Source of the DNA: Comamonadaceae bacterium
GTDB lineage: Bacteria > Pseudomonadota > Gammaproteobacteria > Burkholderiales > Burkholderiaceae_C
NCBI GenBank assembly: GCA_947457975.1
Contig: CANGYC010000011.1
Span: 1-19,903, forward strand
Length of the DNA stretch: 19,903 bases
Direction: 5' to 3'
Numbering within the stretch: position 1 is the first letter of the stretch; each line of letters begins with the position of its first letter. Made by a program: the position numbers and the translations under genes. Shown here one piece after another: positions 1 to 7,999 of the stretch. The notes under the pieces were generated by a model that ran no database searches, had not been told where the DNA came from, and was given only the letters and a program-made list of their open reading frames with translations.

Positions 1-574
1 CCAGGAACAGGGGCGGATCGCCCAGCGGAGTGAGCGAGCCGCCTGCATTGGAGACGATGAAGATAAAGAACACGATCACATGGGCCTTGTGCTCGCGGTT
101 GTCGTTGGCGCGAATCAAAGGCCTCAGCATCAGCATGGAGGCGCCCGTGGTGCCCATGAAGCTGGCCAGCACGGCACCTATGAGCAAAATCAGGGCATTG
201 AGCGCAGGAGTTCCATGCAGATTGCCTCGGATGTAGATGCCTCCGGCCACGGTGAAGAGCGCCGTGAGCAGCAGGATGAAGGGGATGTACTCGCCAAAGA
301 GCACATGCACCATGGCCGAACCGGTGCTGGCCAGCCCCTGACTGAAGGCAAAGGGCAGAAGAAAAGCCAGCGCCCAGGCAGCCGTGATCTTGCCGTAGTG
401 GTGATGCCAGAGCCGGGCAGCCAGCAGGGGCATGAATGCAATGGACAGCAGGACGCCGACAAAGGGGAGCGCCCACCAGAAGGTGAGCTGGCTGCCATCG
501 AGGTTGGCAGCGGAGGCCAGCAAGGGGCACAGGCCCAAGAGGGCAGCGAGCCCGGATTTAATCAAGACGGTCAT
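1..574 (-). CDS. Sodium:proton antiporter-like ion transporter (NhaD/CitMHS type), 3' end missing
   Basis: The frame opens with ATG at 572-574 and runs without a stop to the left edge, giving 191 codons of an incomplete protein. It starts with a hydrophobic segment (LIKSGLAALLGLCPLLASAA) that could be a signal peptide or first helix. Further membrane segments lie near residues 30-55, 65-85, 95-115 and 125-145. Polar loops contain HHHYGK and RANDNREHKAH. The last visible residues, SNAGGSLTPLGDPPLFL, match the conserved re-entrant motif of the ArsB/NhaD/CitMHS ion-transporter superfamily, where SN-GG-TPxGDPP is diagnostic. Such proteins exchange Na+ or organic-acid ions for protons in the inner membrane. 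The ion cannot be read from the sequence. The gene lies 81 bases downstream of pncB on the same strand and may be the last visible member of that transcript. The family is fairly certain, the substrate is not. Confidence 0.82.
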   Translation of the reverse strand, partial: MTVLIKSGLAALLGLCPLLASAANLDGSQLTFWWALPFVGVLLSIAFMPLLAARLWHHHYGKITAAWALAFLLPFAFSQGLASTGSAMVHVLFGEYIPFILLLTALFTVAGGIYIRGNLHGTPALNALILLIGAVLASFMGTTGASMLMLRPLIRANDNREHKAHVIVFFIFIVSNAGGSLTPLGDPPLFL

Positions 575-655
575 GGTTTCTAACCAGCAGGTATTCAGGC
601 CGCGCATTGTGCCCAAGCACCGGGCCGGTGATCATGCGGAAAGCCCCAATCCCCT

Positions 656-1852
656 TCAGGCTGGGGCGCTGATGTCAAAGACCTGGCGCAGGTAGGCCAG
701 GTACTTTTCGTCCTCGCACATGTTCTTGGACGGCGTGTCCGACAGCTTGGCCACGGGCTGCCCATTGCAGCGCACCATCTTGATGACGATCTGCAGCGGC
801 TCGTAGCCCAGGTCGTTGGTGAGGTTGGTGCCGATGCCAAAGGCCAGCTGACAGCGGCCACTGAACTGCCGGAACAGTTCAATGGTCTTGGGCACGGTGA
901 GGCTGTCGCTGAAGATCAGGGTCTTGGTGAGCGGGTCCACGCGGTTCTGCTTGTAATGCTCGATCAGGCGCTCGCCCCAGGCGAAGGGATCTCCGCTGTC
1001 GTGGCGGGCGCCGTCGAAGAGCTTGCAGAAGTACATGTCGAAGTCGCGCAAGAAGGCGTCCATGCCGTAGACATCCGACAGCGCAATGCCCAGGTCACCC
1101 CGGTACTCGCGCGCCCAGGACTCAAAGCCGAAGACCTGGCTGTCGCGCAGGCGCGGCCCCAGAGCCTGGCAGGCCTGCAGGTATTCGTGCGCCATGGTGC
1201 CCAGCGGCGTAAGCCCGAGCTTCATGGCGAACAACACATTGCTGGTGCCGGCGAACTGCCCTTGAGGGCCGGAGCCCAGACGGGCATTGAGCGTGCGCAG
1301 CACCTCCTCGTGCCAGGCCACCGAGAAGCGGCGGCGGGTGCCGTAGTCGGCGATCTTTAAGGCCTCCAGGCCCTCAGCCTGCAGTTCACCGATCTTGGCG
1401 TCCAGGCGCTTGCGGCCTTCAATGAAGTCCGGCAGCTTCTGCGTGTTGCGAAAGTACACCTCGTTGATGATGGCCAGCACCGGGATCTCAAAGAGGATGG
1501 TGTGCAACCAGGGCCCTTTGATGGTGACGTCAATCTCACCCGAAGGCAGCGCCCTGACCTCCACGTTTTTTTCGTTGAGCCTGAACAGGCCCAGGAAATC
1601 CACGAAGTCGCTCTTGATGAAGCGCATGGAGCGCAGGTAAGCCAGCTCGGCATCCTGAAATCTCAGGGTGCACAGGGCGCGGATTTCCTCGCGGATCTCG
1701 CTGACCAAGGGCGCCAGCGGTCCGACACCGCCAGTTCCCGCGTTGCGGCACTTGAAGCGGTACTCCACCTGCGCGCCCGGGAACTGATGCAGTACCACCT
1801 GCATCATGGTGAACTTGTAGAGATCGGTGTCGAGCAGGCTGGTGATGATCAT
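656..1852 (-). CDS. pncB: Nicotinate phosphoribosyltransferase
   Basis: The 398-residue product matches the usual length of bacterial nicotinate phosphoribosyltransferase. This cytoplasmic enzyme makes nicotinate mononucleotide from nicotinate and PRPP, with ATP hydrolysis, in NAD salvage. The N-terminal [14 protein letters not shown] is the family's opening motif. [10 protein letters not shown] (about 169-178) is a conserved phosphoribosyl-binding segment. GTMAHEY (218-224) carries the histidine, H222, that is phosphorylated in characterised homologues. [11 protein letters not shown] (about 279-289) and IFSDSLT are also typical. The start ATG is followed directly by the conserved N-terminus. 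It begins 32 bases after the FKBP gene and is probably cotranscribed. The stop codon sits inside a weak GC-rich inverted repeat (643-667). Confidence 0.96.
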   Translation of the reverse strand: MIITSLLDTDLYKFTMMQVVLHQFPGAQVEYRFKCRNAGTGGVGPLAPLVSEIREEIRALCTLRFQDAELAYLRSMRFIKSDFVDFLGLFRLNEKNVEVRALPSGEIDVTIKGPWLHTILFEIPVLAIINEVYFRNTQKLPDFIEGRKRLDAKIGELQAEGLEALKIADYGTRRRFSVAWHEEVLRTLNARLGSGPQGQFAGTSNVLFAMKLGLTPLGTMAHEYLQACQALGPRLRDSQVFGFESWAREYRGDLGIALSDVYGMDAFLRDFDMYFCKLFDGARHDSGDPFAWGERLIEHYKQNRVDPLTKTLIFSDSLTVPKTIELFRQFSGRCQLAFGIGTNLTNDLGYEPLQIVIKMVRCNGQPVAKLSDTPSKNMCEDEKYLAYLRQVFDISAPA

Positions 1853-1884
1853 GGCAGGGCCAGGCGAATGGGCGGCTGGCTGGC

Positions 1885-2241
1885 TCAGTCGACGCCGAGA
1901 AAATCGACTTCAAAAAGCAGCGTGGCGTTCGGTGGGATCACGCCACCGGCGCCGCGCGCGCCGTAGCCCAGCTCAGGCGGAATCACCAGGCGGCGCGTGC
2001 CGCCGGCGGACATGCCCTGCACGCCCTCGTCCCAGCCGCGAATCACGTGACCAGCACCCAGGGGAAATTCAAAGGGCTCGCCGCGGTCTTTGCTGGAGTC
2101 GAACTTCTGGCCAGCCTGGCCGTTTTCGTAAAGCCAGCCGGTGTAGTGCACGCGCACGTACTGGCCGGCCTTGGCGATGGCGCCGGTGCCCAGCACCGTG
2201 TCTTCATATTGGAGGCCGGAGGCCGTCGTGGTCATGGTCAT
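1885..2241 (-). CDS. FKBP-type peptidyl-prolyl cis-trans isomerase
   Basis: This is a compact single-domain FKBP of 118 residues with no signal peptide, so probably cytoplasmic. It would speed up cis-trans isomerisation of X-Pro bonds during folding. Active-site landmarks are all present: [30 protein letters not shown] and [13 protein letters not shown]. The gene starts 12 bases after the LivF stop. An AGGAC element about eight bases before ATG 2241 supports that start. A second in-frame ATG lies two codons later (2235), and the data do not exclude it. Nothing suggests a special link to the transporter beyond cotranscription. Confidence 0.95.
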   Translation of the reverse strand: MTMTTTASGLQYEDTVLGTGAIAKAGQYVRVHYTGWLYENGQAGQKFDSSKDRGEPFEFPLGAGHVIRGWDEGVQGMSAGGTRRLVIPPELGYGARGAGGVIPPNATLLFEVDFLGVD

Positions 2242-2253
2242 GAAACAGGTCCT

Positions 2254-2898
2254 TCAGGTTGGAAACTGGACTGTACCCGCAAGCAGGTGCACGACCCGGT
2301 CAGCGGCCTGCTCGACCTGGCGGTTCTGCTCGGCCACCAAGAGGCCCAGCCCCTCAGCGCGCAGAGCCAGCAGGGCGTCGCGGATGGATTCGATCAGCAG
2401 GGGCGAAATGCCCTCGCAAGGCTCGTCGAGCAGGAGCAGGCGCGGCGAAGCCATCAGGGTGCGGGCAATGGCCAGCATCTGCTGCTCGCCGCCGCTCATC
2501 AGCGCTGCGGCTCGGCCGAGCATGGGTTTGAGCAGGGGAAAGCGGTCCAGCACCCAGGCTTCGCGCGCCTCGGGCTGCGACCCTGCGGCCACGCGCAGGT
2601 TTTCGCGCACGCTCAGCCCCGAGAAAAGACGCCGGTCCTCGGCCACGTAGCCGATGCCAGCGCGAGCACGACGGTGCGTTGGCCAAGCCGCGAGTTCGTG
2701 GGGGCCAGCGCCCGCATCAAAGCGAATCTGTCCGCGCGTGCGCACTTCCAGGCCCATGATGGCCTTGAGCAGCGTCGACTTGCCGGCGCCATTGAGGCCC
2801 TGCAGCACCACCATCTCGCCGGCGCGCACGTCCAAGTCGATGCCGAACAAGGCCTGGGCGGGGCCATAAAAGGCCTCGAGGCCGCGCACTTCAAGCAT
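2254..2898 (-). CDS. livF: Branched-chain amino acid-type ABC transporter ATPase, LivF family
   Basis: This is one of the two cytoplasmic nucleotide-binding subunits of a LivFGHM-type importer. The 214-residue product has a Walker A motif GLNGAGKST at 34-42, with Leu where Pro is usual. A Q-loop region lies around YVAEDRRLF, the ABC signature is MSGGEQQ, and Walker B is LLLLDEP followed by catalytic Glu, then an H-loop-like AEQNR. The frame stays open upstream to 3015, but that part lies inside livG and is not family-like. I chose ATG 2898 because MLEVRGLEAFYG is the normal LivF N-terminus. The start overlaps the livG stop by eight bases, which implies translational coupling. It is slightly shorter than typical LivF (about 235), ending soon after the last strand. 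Confidence 0.94.
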   Translation of the reverse strand: MLEVRGLEAFYGPAQALFGIDLDVRAGEMVVLQGLNGAGKSTLLKAIMGLEVRTRGQIRFDAGAGPHELAAWPTHRRARAGIGYVAEDRRLFSGLSVRENLRVAAGSQPEAREAWVLDRFPLLKPMLGRAAALMSGGEQQMLAIARTLMASPRLLLLDEPCEGISPLLIESIRDALLALRAEGLGLLVAEQNRQVEQAADRVVHLLAGTVQFPT

Positions 2899-3670
2899 GG
2901 CCGACCTTCCCCGCCGGCAGAAAGTCCAGCCCGGTCTGGCCCAGGTAGCGGGCCTGCACCACCGGGTCGCGCGCGATGTCCTCAAAGCGTCCTTGCGCGG
3001 CCAGCCGCCCCTCAATCAGCACCAGCACCCGGTCGGCCGTGCCGGCCACCGCATCCATGTTGTGTTCGGTGTAGAGCACGGTCAGCCCGCCATCGGCGAG
3101 CTTGCGCACCCACTGCATCAGTGCTTGCCGCTCCTGACCGGCCAGGCCCGCCGCCGGCTCGTCGAGCAACAGCAGGCGCGGCTGCCCGGCCAGCGCCAGA
3201 GCGAGCTCCAGCCGTTTCTTGGCCCCATAAGGCAGGCTGGCGGCCTCCTGGTTAGCCAGTGCCCCAAGGCCCGCCTGAGCCAGCAAGGCATCGGCCTCAG
3301 GCTGGTGGCGCCGACCCAGCGGCCGCCAGGCCGGCCAATGTCCCTCGCGGACCTGCAGGGCCAGCTGAACGTTGTGGCGCACAGTCAATGCCTCGAAGAC
3401 CTGGGCTACCTGAAAGCTGCGGGCCACACCGCGCTGCAAGCGCTCACGCGGGCTCCAGCCAAGAAGGCTCACACCCTCCCAAAGCACCTGGCCCGAGGTC
3501 GGCCGCTGCTGGCCCGCGATGCAGGCAAAGCAGGTGGACTTGCCCGCGCCATTGGGACCAATGAGGGCCACGCACTCACCGGGCATGACCTCGAAATCCA
3601 CGCCATCGACGGCCTTGACGCCACCGAAATGGCGCACCAAGCCCCGCACCACCAGGGCCACGCCGTTCAT
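2891..3670 (-). CDS. livG: Branched-chain amino acid-type ABC transporter ATPase, LivG family
   Basis: This is the partner ATPase to LivF, 259 residues long and of usual LivG length. Walker A is GPNGAGKST at 38-46. RSFQVAQVFEALTVRHN is the characteristic LivG Q-loop segment. The signature region reads LPYGAKKRLELALAL, the LivG variant rather than LSGGQ. Walker B is LLLLDEPAAGL and the H-loop is YTEHNMD. The C-terminal segment (ARDPVVQARYLG) is the typical LivG tail. Its ATG overlaps the TGA of the fused permease gene by four bases (ATGA), so the proteins are almost certainly made together. The transported substrate cannot be told from the ATPase. Confidence 0.96.
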   Translation of the reverse strand: MNGVALVVRGLVRHFGGVKAVDGVDFEVMPGECVALIGPNGAGKSTCFACIAGQQRPTSGQVLWEGVSLLGWSPRERLQRGVARSFQVAQVFEALTVRHNVQLALQVREGHWPAWRPLGRRHQPEADALLAQAGLGALANQEAASLPYGAKKRLELALALAGQPRLLLLDEPAAGLAGQERQALMQWVRKLADGGLTVLYTEHNMDAVAGTADRVLVLIEGRLAAQGRFEDIARDPVVQARYLGQTGLDFLPAGKVGHA

Positions 3671-5550
3671 GTCTGCGCTCCTGCGGCGGTCTGGCGGCTC
3701 AGGCGATCACGCCAGCGCCTGGGCAAGGACAACAGACCCGACGGCGCCGCCACCATGATGAGCATGATGACCAGCCCCAGCAGGCCGCGCCAGTAGCTCA
3801 CTTCGCGCCCCAGCTCCGCCGAGATGTAGCTCAGCAACAGCCCACCCGTTAGCGCGCCCCACCACTGGTGGACACCGCCGAGCAGCACCACCAGCAGCGC
3901 ATCCACCGACATGGCCACACTAGCGACCGACGGAAAAACCGCGCCCTTGTGCGCGGCGAACAGGGCCCCGGCCAGGCCCGCACCGGCGGCGCTCATGACG
4001 AACACGCGGTACTGCAGCCGGTGAATCGGCAGGCCCGAGGCCTCGGCACGCAAGGGCGCATCGCGCAGGGCCTGCAGCGCCGCCCCCTGCACCGACAAGG
4101 CCAGGCGCCTGAGCATCCAGAGCGCCGCCAGGGTCAGGGCCAGCATGGCGGCGTAGAAGGCATCGCGCCCCTCCTGCGGAACCAGGGCCAGGCCGATGAG
4201 GCCGTTGTCTCCCCCGGTCAGTCCCACCCACTGCGTGGCAGTCGCCCAGACCACCTGGGCCAGCGCCAGCGAGAGCATGGCCAGGTACACCCCGGTGCTG
4301 CGCACCACCGCGGCGCCGAACATGGCCGCCAGCAGCGCCGCAGCCGCCATGCCGACCACCACGGCCGCCAGCAGGCCCCAACCGAAGTGCAGATGCACCA
4401 GGGCCGCGCCGTACGCGCCCAGCCCAAAGTAAGCGGCATGCCCGAAGCTCACCAGCCCGGCCAGGCCCATCATGGCCTGCAGGCTCAGGCCAAAGATGAC
4501 CAGCACCATGGCATCCAGGGCCAGGGCTTGCCAGTAGGGCCCGCCCATCCAGGCCCAGGCCGCCAGACACAGCAGGGCCAGCACGGCCAGGGCCAGGCCT
4601 GATCGGCTGGGCGACAGGCCCCGGAAAACCTGGGCCGGCTCGCGCACCGCGTGCACCGGCATGCCTGTGCGGCCAGCTAAGCCCTGAGGCCGGAAGACCA
4701 GCACCGCGGCCATGGTGAGGAACACCAGCACCAGCGTGGCCTGTGGGAACCACTGGATACCCAAGGCATGGACCAGGCCAATCAGCACGGCCGCGGCAAA
4801 TGCACCTCCGATGCTGCCCAACCCGCCCGTGACCACCACCACGAAGGTCTCGACCACCACGGCCATGTCCATCTGCAGATGAGCGGGCTCGCGCGGCAAC
4901 TGCAGGGCCCCGGCCAGTCCCGCCAGGCCGCAGCCCAGCACCACGGCGCCCAGCATGAGAGGCCGGGGGTTCACACCCAGGGCGCCGAGCATCTCGCGGT
5001 CCTGGGTGGCCGCGCGCAGGCGTTGGCCAAAGAGCGTGCGCGTGAGCAACAAGTGCAGGCCCAGCCACACCAGGGGGCCTAGCCCCATCAGCACCAACTG
5101 GTAGACCGGGAACAACTCGCCACCCACGTCCACCGCGCCCTTGAGGCCTGGAAAGCGTGGCGCGAACACCTCCTCGTTGCCGAATGCCCAGCGCATGGCG
5201 TCATGCAGCGCCAGCGTGAGGCCAAAAGTGGCTACCAGCTGGTACAGCTCAGGCACACCCGCCATGCGGCGCAGCAAGAAGAAGTCGGCCAGCGCACCCA
5301 CACCCGCAGCCACGGCCGCCCCCATCAGCATGGCCAGCAGGTACAGCGCAGGATGCGCTGCCCAGCCCGGGAACCAGTCAGTGACCCAGTGGGCCGTGAA
5401 CAGGGCCCCGAGCATGAAAAAGCTGCCGTGGGCGAAGTTGACGATGCGCGTCACACCGAAGATCAACGTCAGGCCTGCGGCCATGAGGAACAGCGTGCTG
5501 GCGTAGGACAGGCCGCCCAGCACTTGCACCAGGAAGGAGGAAGCGCTCAT
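3667..5550 (-). CDS. Fused LivH-LivM ABC transporter permease
   Basis: This 627-residue membrane protein joins both permeases of a LivFGHM importer in one chain. The LivH half (about 1-295) carries GLTLIFGVTRIVNFAHG at 26-42 and GGLGSIGGAF, and ends at VFRPQGL. A linker of about 25 residues (RTGMPVHAVREPAQVF) follows. The LivM half (about 315-620) carries MGLAGLVSFGHAAYFG from residue 361, then GVYLAMLSLALAQV and LTGGDNGL. Both halves look intact. One polypeptide would therefore provide the whole membrane channel for LivG and LivF. The nitroreductase stop lies 38 bases upstream. No periplasmic binding protein, normally part of such operons, is encoded in the cluster. The substrate may be a branched-chain amino acid, amide, urea or aromatic acid, and I cannot choose. 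Confidence 0.94.
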   Translation of the reverse strand: MSASSFLVQVLGGLSYASTLFLMAAGLTLIFGVTRIVNFAHGSFFMLGALFTAHWVTDWFPGWAAHPALYLLAMLMGAAVAAGVGALADFFLLRRMAGVPELYQLVATFGLTLALHDAMRWAFGNEEVFAPRFPGLKGAVDVGGELFPVYQLVLMGLGPLVWLGLHLLLTRTLFGQRLRAATQDREMLGALGVNPRPLMLGAVVLGCGLAGLAGALQLPREPAHLQMDMAVVVETFVVVVTGGLGSIGGAFAAAVLIGLVHALGIQWFPQATLVLVFLTMAAVLVFRPQGLAGRTGMPVHAVREPAQVFRGLSPSRSGLALAVLALLCLAAWAWMGGPYWQALALDAMVLVIFGLSLQAMMGLAGLVSFGHAAYFGLGAYGAALVHLHFGWGLLAAVVVGMAAAALLAAMFGAAVVRSTGVYLAMLSLALAQVVWATATQWVGLTGGDNGLIGLALVPQEGRDAFYAAMLALTLAALWMLRRLALSVQGAALQALRDAPLRAEASGLPIHRLQYRVFVMSAAGAGLAGALFAAHKGAVFPSVASVAMSVDALLVVLLGGVHQWWGALTGGLLLSYISAELGREVSYWRGLLGLVIMLIMVAAPSGLLSLPRRWRDRLSRQTAAGAQT

Positions 5551-5588
5551 GAATCAGACGGCAGGCGAACAGAAGACGGACCGCAACG

Positions 5589-6311
5589 TCAATCCAGCCA
5601 GGCGGTGAACTGCTCGGCCGGCACGCGCGGCGTATAGAAGTCATTGACCAGCGCCGCCTCGTCTGCATAGCCCAGGGCCATGCCGCAGACCACCATCTCG
5701 TCAGGGCCGGCGCCGATGTGCGGCAGGATGATGCTGGCAAAGCCGTTCCACGCCGCCTGGGGACAGGTGTGAAGGCCCTGGCCGCGGGCGGCCAGCATGA
5801 GGTTTTGCAGAAACGCACCGTAGTCCAGCAGGCTGCCTCGGCCCATGACCCGGTCCATGGTGAATATCAGGCCCACGGGTGCATCGAAGAAACGGAAATT
5901 GCGCTGGTGCTGCGCATGCATCTTATCCTTCTCGCCCTTGGTGATGCCCAAGAGGCCATAGAGGCTCCAGCCGTTCTCGCGGCGGCGGTCGATGTAGGGC
6001 GAGACCCAGCGCTCGGGGTAGTAGTCGTACTCTTCGCGGTACTGCTCGGCCAGCGCCGGGTTGGCGCGCAGGGCATCGTGCGCGGCACAGACCTTATCGA
6101 CCAGGCTGTCGCGGCTGCCCCCCTGCAACACGTACACCTTCCAGGGCTGGGTGTTGGTGCCTGAAGGCGCGCGGCTGGCCTGGGTCAGCAGGTGCTGCAC
6201 CACAGCCTTGTCTACTGGGCGGGGCAGAAAGGCGCGCACCGACATGCGGCTGGTGATCGCCTCATCCACGGTGGCGGCAGAACGGCTCAGGGGAAGGGGG
6301 TTCTTGCTCAT
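5589..6311 (-). CDS. Nitroreductase family flavoprotein
   Basis: The 240-residue protein has the features of an FMN-dependent NAD(P)H nitroreductase-family enzyme. The FMN-phosphate motif SRMSVRAF is near residues 22-29, followed by ASRAPSGTNTQPWKVYVL. The second conserved block is DYGAFLQNLMLAARGQGL, and GMALGYAD lies near the C-terminus. The family includes nitroaromatic and quinone reductases, enone reductases and dehalogenases, and the physiological substrate cannot be read here. The ATG overlaps the stop of the thioesterase gene (ATGA at 6308-6311). A GGAGAA element about eight bases before the ATG supports the start. The product is cytoplasmic, with no signal peptide. Placement before a Liv-type transporter suggests a role in catabolism of the imported compound, which is inference. 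Confidence 0.93.
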   Translation of the reverse strand: MSKNPLPLSRSAATVDEAITSRMSVRAFLPRPVDKAVVQHLLTQASRAPSGTNTQPWKVYVLQGGSRDSLVDKVCAAHDALRANPALAEQYREEYDYYPERWVSPYIDRRRENGWSLYGLLGITKGEKDKMHAQHQRNFRFFDAPVGLIFTMDRVMGRGSLLDYGAFLQNLMLAARGQGLHTCPQAAWNGFASIILPHIGAGPDEMVVCGMALGYADEAALVNDFYTPRVPAEQFTAWLD

Positions 6312-6757
6312 GTCAGGTTCTCCAGAACGGCCAGGAATTCAAGCGCCAGGGGGCGAGGGCGGCGGGTGCTGCGGTCCACGTAGACGCGCACGAAATGGCC
6401 ACGCGCGGCGCAGGGCTTGGTGTCGTCACCGGGGAACAGCCCCACCTCGTAGCGCACGCTGGAGGTGCCGATGTGCGCCACCCGCAAGCCGGCCACCACA
6501 GGCTGCGGAAAGGCCAGGGGCGCGAAATAGTGGCACTGGGTCTCGACCACCAGGCCAATGGAGGCGCCGGCGTGGATGTCCAGCACGCCCTGCTCGATCA
6601 GGTGGCTGTTGACCACCGTGTCGAACCAGCTGTAGTACACGACGTTGTTCACATGGCCATAGACGTCGTTGTCGGACCAGCGTGTGGTGATGGGGCGAAA
6701 GGTCCGATAGGCGCTGCGCGGCTCGGGCTGGGGACGGCTGGCAGGTGTGGAGGACAT
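6308..6757 (-). CDS. Acyl-CoA thioesterase, 4HBT/YbgC-type hotdog fold
   Basis: The 149-residue product is a single hotdog domain of the 4-hydroxybenzoyl-CoA thioesterase type, which cleaves acyl- or aroyl-CoA thioesters in the cytoplasm. The active-site segment is TRWSDNDVYGHVNNVVYY. Asp31 aligns with the catalytic Asp of 4HBT and YbgC, and HVNN marks the start of the long hot-dog helix. Start choice is uncertain. A GTG at 6787 would add ten residues, but neither site has a clear Shine-Dalgarno sequence. I prefer ATG 6757 because the added residues are Pro-rich and not family-like. The gene couples to the nitroreductase through a four-base overlap. The acyl substrate is unknown. Confidence 0.9.
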   Translation of the reverse strand: MSSTPASRPQPEPRSAYRTFRPITTRWSDNDVYGHVNNVVYYSWFDTVVNSHLIEQGVLDIHAGASIGLVVETQCHYFAPLAFPQPVVAGLRVAHIGTSSVRYEVGLFPGDDTKPCAARGHFVRVYVDRSTRRPRPLALEFLAVLENLT

Positions 6758-6835
6758 GGCTGGGGGATCAGGGACGGGGGGGCGCACGGCGGTGCGTGAT
6801 TTTGCCAGTGCAGTCCAAAAGAGTCCGCAGAAGAC

Positions 6836-7792
6836 TCAGCGCTGCCAGCGCGCCCAGTAGTCCAGCGCCACCTTGAAGGTGTTGAGCTGCACCTGCACGG
6901 TGTCCTCAATCTCCTTGCCGTAGCCGCCGGCCATGGCAAAAGCCAGGGGAACGCGGCGCTGCCAGGCCCAGTCGAACACGCGCCGGTCGCGGGCCTCCAG
7001 GCCATCGAAACTCAAGGACAGGCGGCCCAGGCGGTCGCCTTCGTGGGGGTCGGCCCCGGCCAGGTAGATCACCAGCCCAGGCTCGAAGCACCGCTCGAGC
7101 TCCTCCAGGGCGCGCTCCAGGGCTTCGAGGTAGGCGCTGTCCCCGCAGCCGTCAGGCAGATCGATGTCCAGGTCGCTGGCCTCTTTGCGGAAGGGAAAAT
7201 TCTTCTGCCCGTGCAGCGACAGGGTGAAGACGCTGGGGTCGTCCTGGAAGATGCGGGCCGTGCCGTTGCCCTGGTGCACGTCCAGGTCGACCACGGCCAC
7301 CTTGAGCGCCGGGCGCTGAGGACCGTGCTGGCGCGCCCACTCGGCCTGCATGAGACGGGCGGCCACGGCAGCGTCATTGAAGACGCAAAAGCCACCGCCC
7401 TGCCCTGCGCTGGCGTGGTGGGTGCCGCCGGCCATGTTCGCAGCCAGCCCCTGGGGCCGGTCCTGGCCGCTGCCGGGCAGCCCCAGGGCCACGCGGGCGG
7501 CAGCCACCGTGGCGCCGGCAGAGCGCCTGGAACGCTCGACCATCTCGGGCGTCCAGGGAAAGCCGATTTCGCGCTGCGCGGCTGCAGGCAAGCTGCCCGT
7601 CTTGATGGCCTCGATATAGGCCGGCGTGTGCGCCAGGGCCAGTTCACCATCGCTGGCTGCCGGTGCCACCTGGGTCTGGACCTGCGGCAAGGTCTGCGCC
7701 ACGCGTTCGCGCAAGCGGCCGTACTTGGCCATTGGAAAACGATGACCCGGCGGCAAGGGGAGGATGAACTGGTCGGCGTAAAAAGCTTGCAA
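6836..7792 (-). CDS. Histone deacetylase-family zinc amidohydrolase
   Basis: This 318-residue protein belongs to the arginase/deacetylase fold family that includes eukaryotic HDACs, AcuC and acetylpolyamine amidohydrolases. It would remove acyl groups from an amine in the cytoplasm. Expected zinc ligands are visible: D171 and H173 in DLDVHQGNGT, and D248 in LAGADPHEGD. The charge-relay histidines are H125-H126 in GTHHAS. The transition-state tyrosine is Y291 in GGYG. The N-terminus FYADQFILPLPPGHRFP is already family-like, so translation must start at or very near TTG 7790-7792. The next Met is 20 codons in and would remove conserved sequence. This is the first gene of the minus-strand cluster, divergent from the phasin gene. 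The true substrate (acetyl-lysine, polyamine or other) is not decidable. Confidence 0.93.
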   Translation of the reverse strand: MQAFYADQFILPLPPGHRFPMAKYGRLRERVAQTLPQVQTQVAPAASDGELALAHTPAYIEAIKTGSLPAAAQREIGFPWTPEMVERSRRSAGATVAAARVALGLPGSGQDRPQGLAANMAGGTHHASAGQGGGFCVFNDAAVAARLMQAEWARQHGPQRPALKVAVVDLDVHQGNGTARIFQDDPSVFTLSLHGQKNFPFRKEASDLDIDLPDGCGDSAYLEALERALEELERCFEPGLVIYLAGADPHEGDRLGRLSLSFDGLEARDRRVFDWAWQRRVPLAFAMAGGYGKEIEDTVQVQLNTFKVALDYWARWQR

Positions 7793-7861
7793 GGCAGCAC
7801 CCGGGGCGTTGGCAGCGGCGCATTGTCCACGCCACTGGATCTAGGGTGCCCCACCTAAAAA

Positions 7862-7876
7862 TGCTGCAATGCAACA
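7862..7876. promoter_or_regulatory. Putative PhaR operator 1, upstream of phasin promoter
   Basis: The 15-mer TGCTGCAATGCAACA is a near-palindrome built of TGCYGCA/TGCARCA half sites. Its reverse complement matches operator 2 (7920-7934) at 14 of 15 positions. It ends seven bases before the -35 element. TGC-rich dyads at phasin promoters are known targets of the PHA-responsive repressor PhaR. Assignment to PhaR is inferred from the neighbouring phasin gene. Confidence 0.6.
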
Positions 7877-7883
7877 AAAACAC

Positions 7884-7911
7884 TTGCAAAGGCGACAAGC
7901 ACCCCTATACT
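7884..7911 (+). promoter_or_regulatory. Sigma-70 promoter of the phasin gene
   Basis: TTGCAA (7884-7889) and TATACT (7906-7911) are separated by 16 bases and match the consensus at 4 of 6 and 5 of 6 positions. Transcription would begin near 7918, inside or at the edge of the second operator, leaving a leader of about 80 bases before the phasin start. Confidence 0.6.
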
Positions 7912-7919
7912 TCAGGTCA

Positions 7920-7934
7920 TGTTGCAGTGCAGCA
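7920..7934. promoter_or_regulatory. Putative PhaR operator 2, at the phasin transcription start
   Basis: TGTTGCAGTGCAGCA is an inverted copy of operator 1 with one difference. It lies just downstream of the -10 box, where a bound repressor would block initiation or early elongation. The two sites are 58 bases apart start to start and flank the promoter. Confidence 0.6.
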
Positions 7935-7987
7935 AAAGATGAAAAACACATCGGCAGCGTCGCAACACCCTTCCCTTAAACCCCAAT

Positions 7988-7992
7988 GGAGA
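7988..7992 (+). promoter_or_regulatory. Ribosome binding site that decides the phasin start
   Basis: GGAGA at 7988-7992 is only one base from the ATG at 7994, which is too close, but seven bases from the in-frame ATG at 8000. The second ATG is therefore the likely start. Confidence 0.7.
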
Positions 7993-7999
7993 TATGAAT

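Noticed and set aside
643..667. GC-rich inverted repeat at the end of pncB as a terminator
   Set aside because: The six-pair arms enclose a 14-base loop, only three T follow on the minus strand, and the structure includes the pncB stop codon. The next gene may be cotranscribed.
2899..3015. Upstream extension of livF to 3015
   Set aside because: The extra 39 residues lie inside livG in another frame. The usual LivF start MLEVRGL is at 2898.
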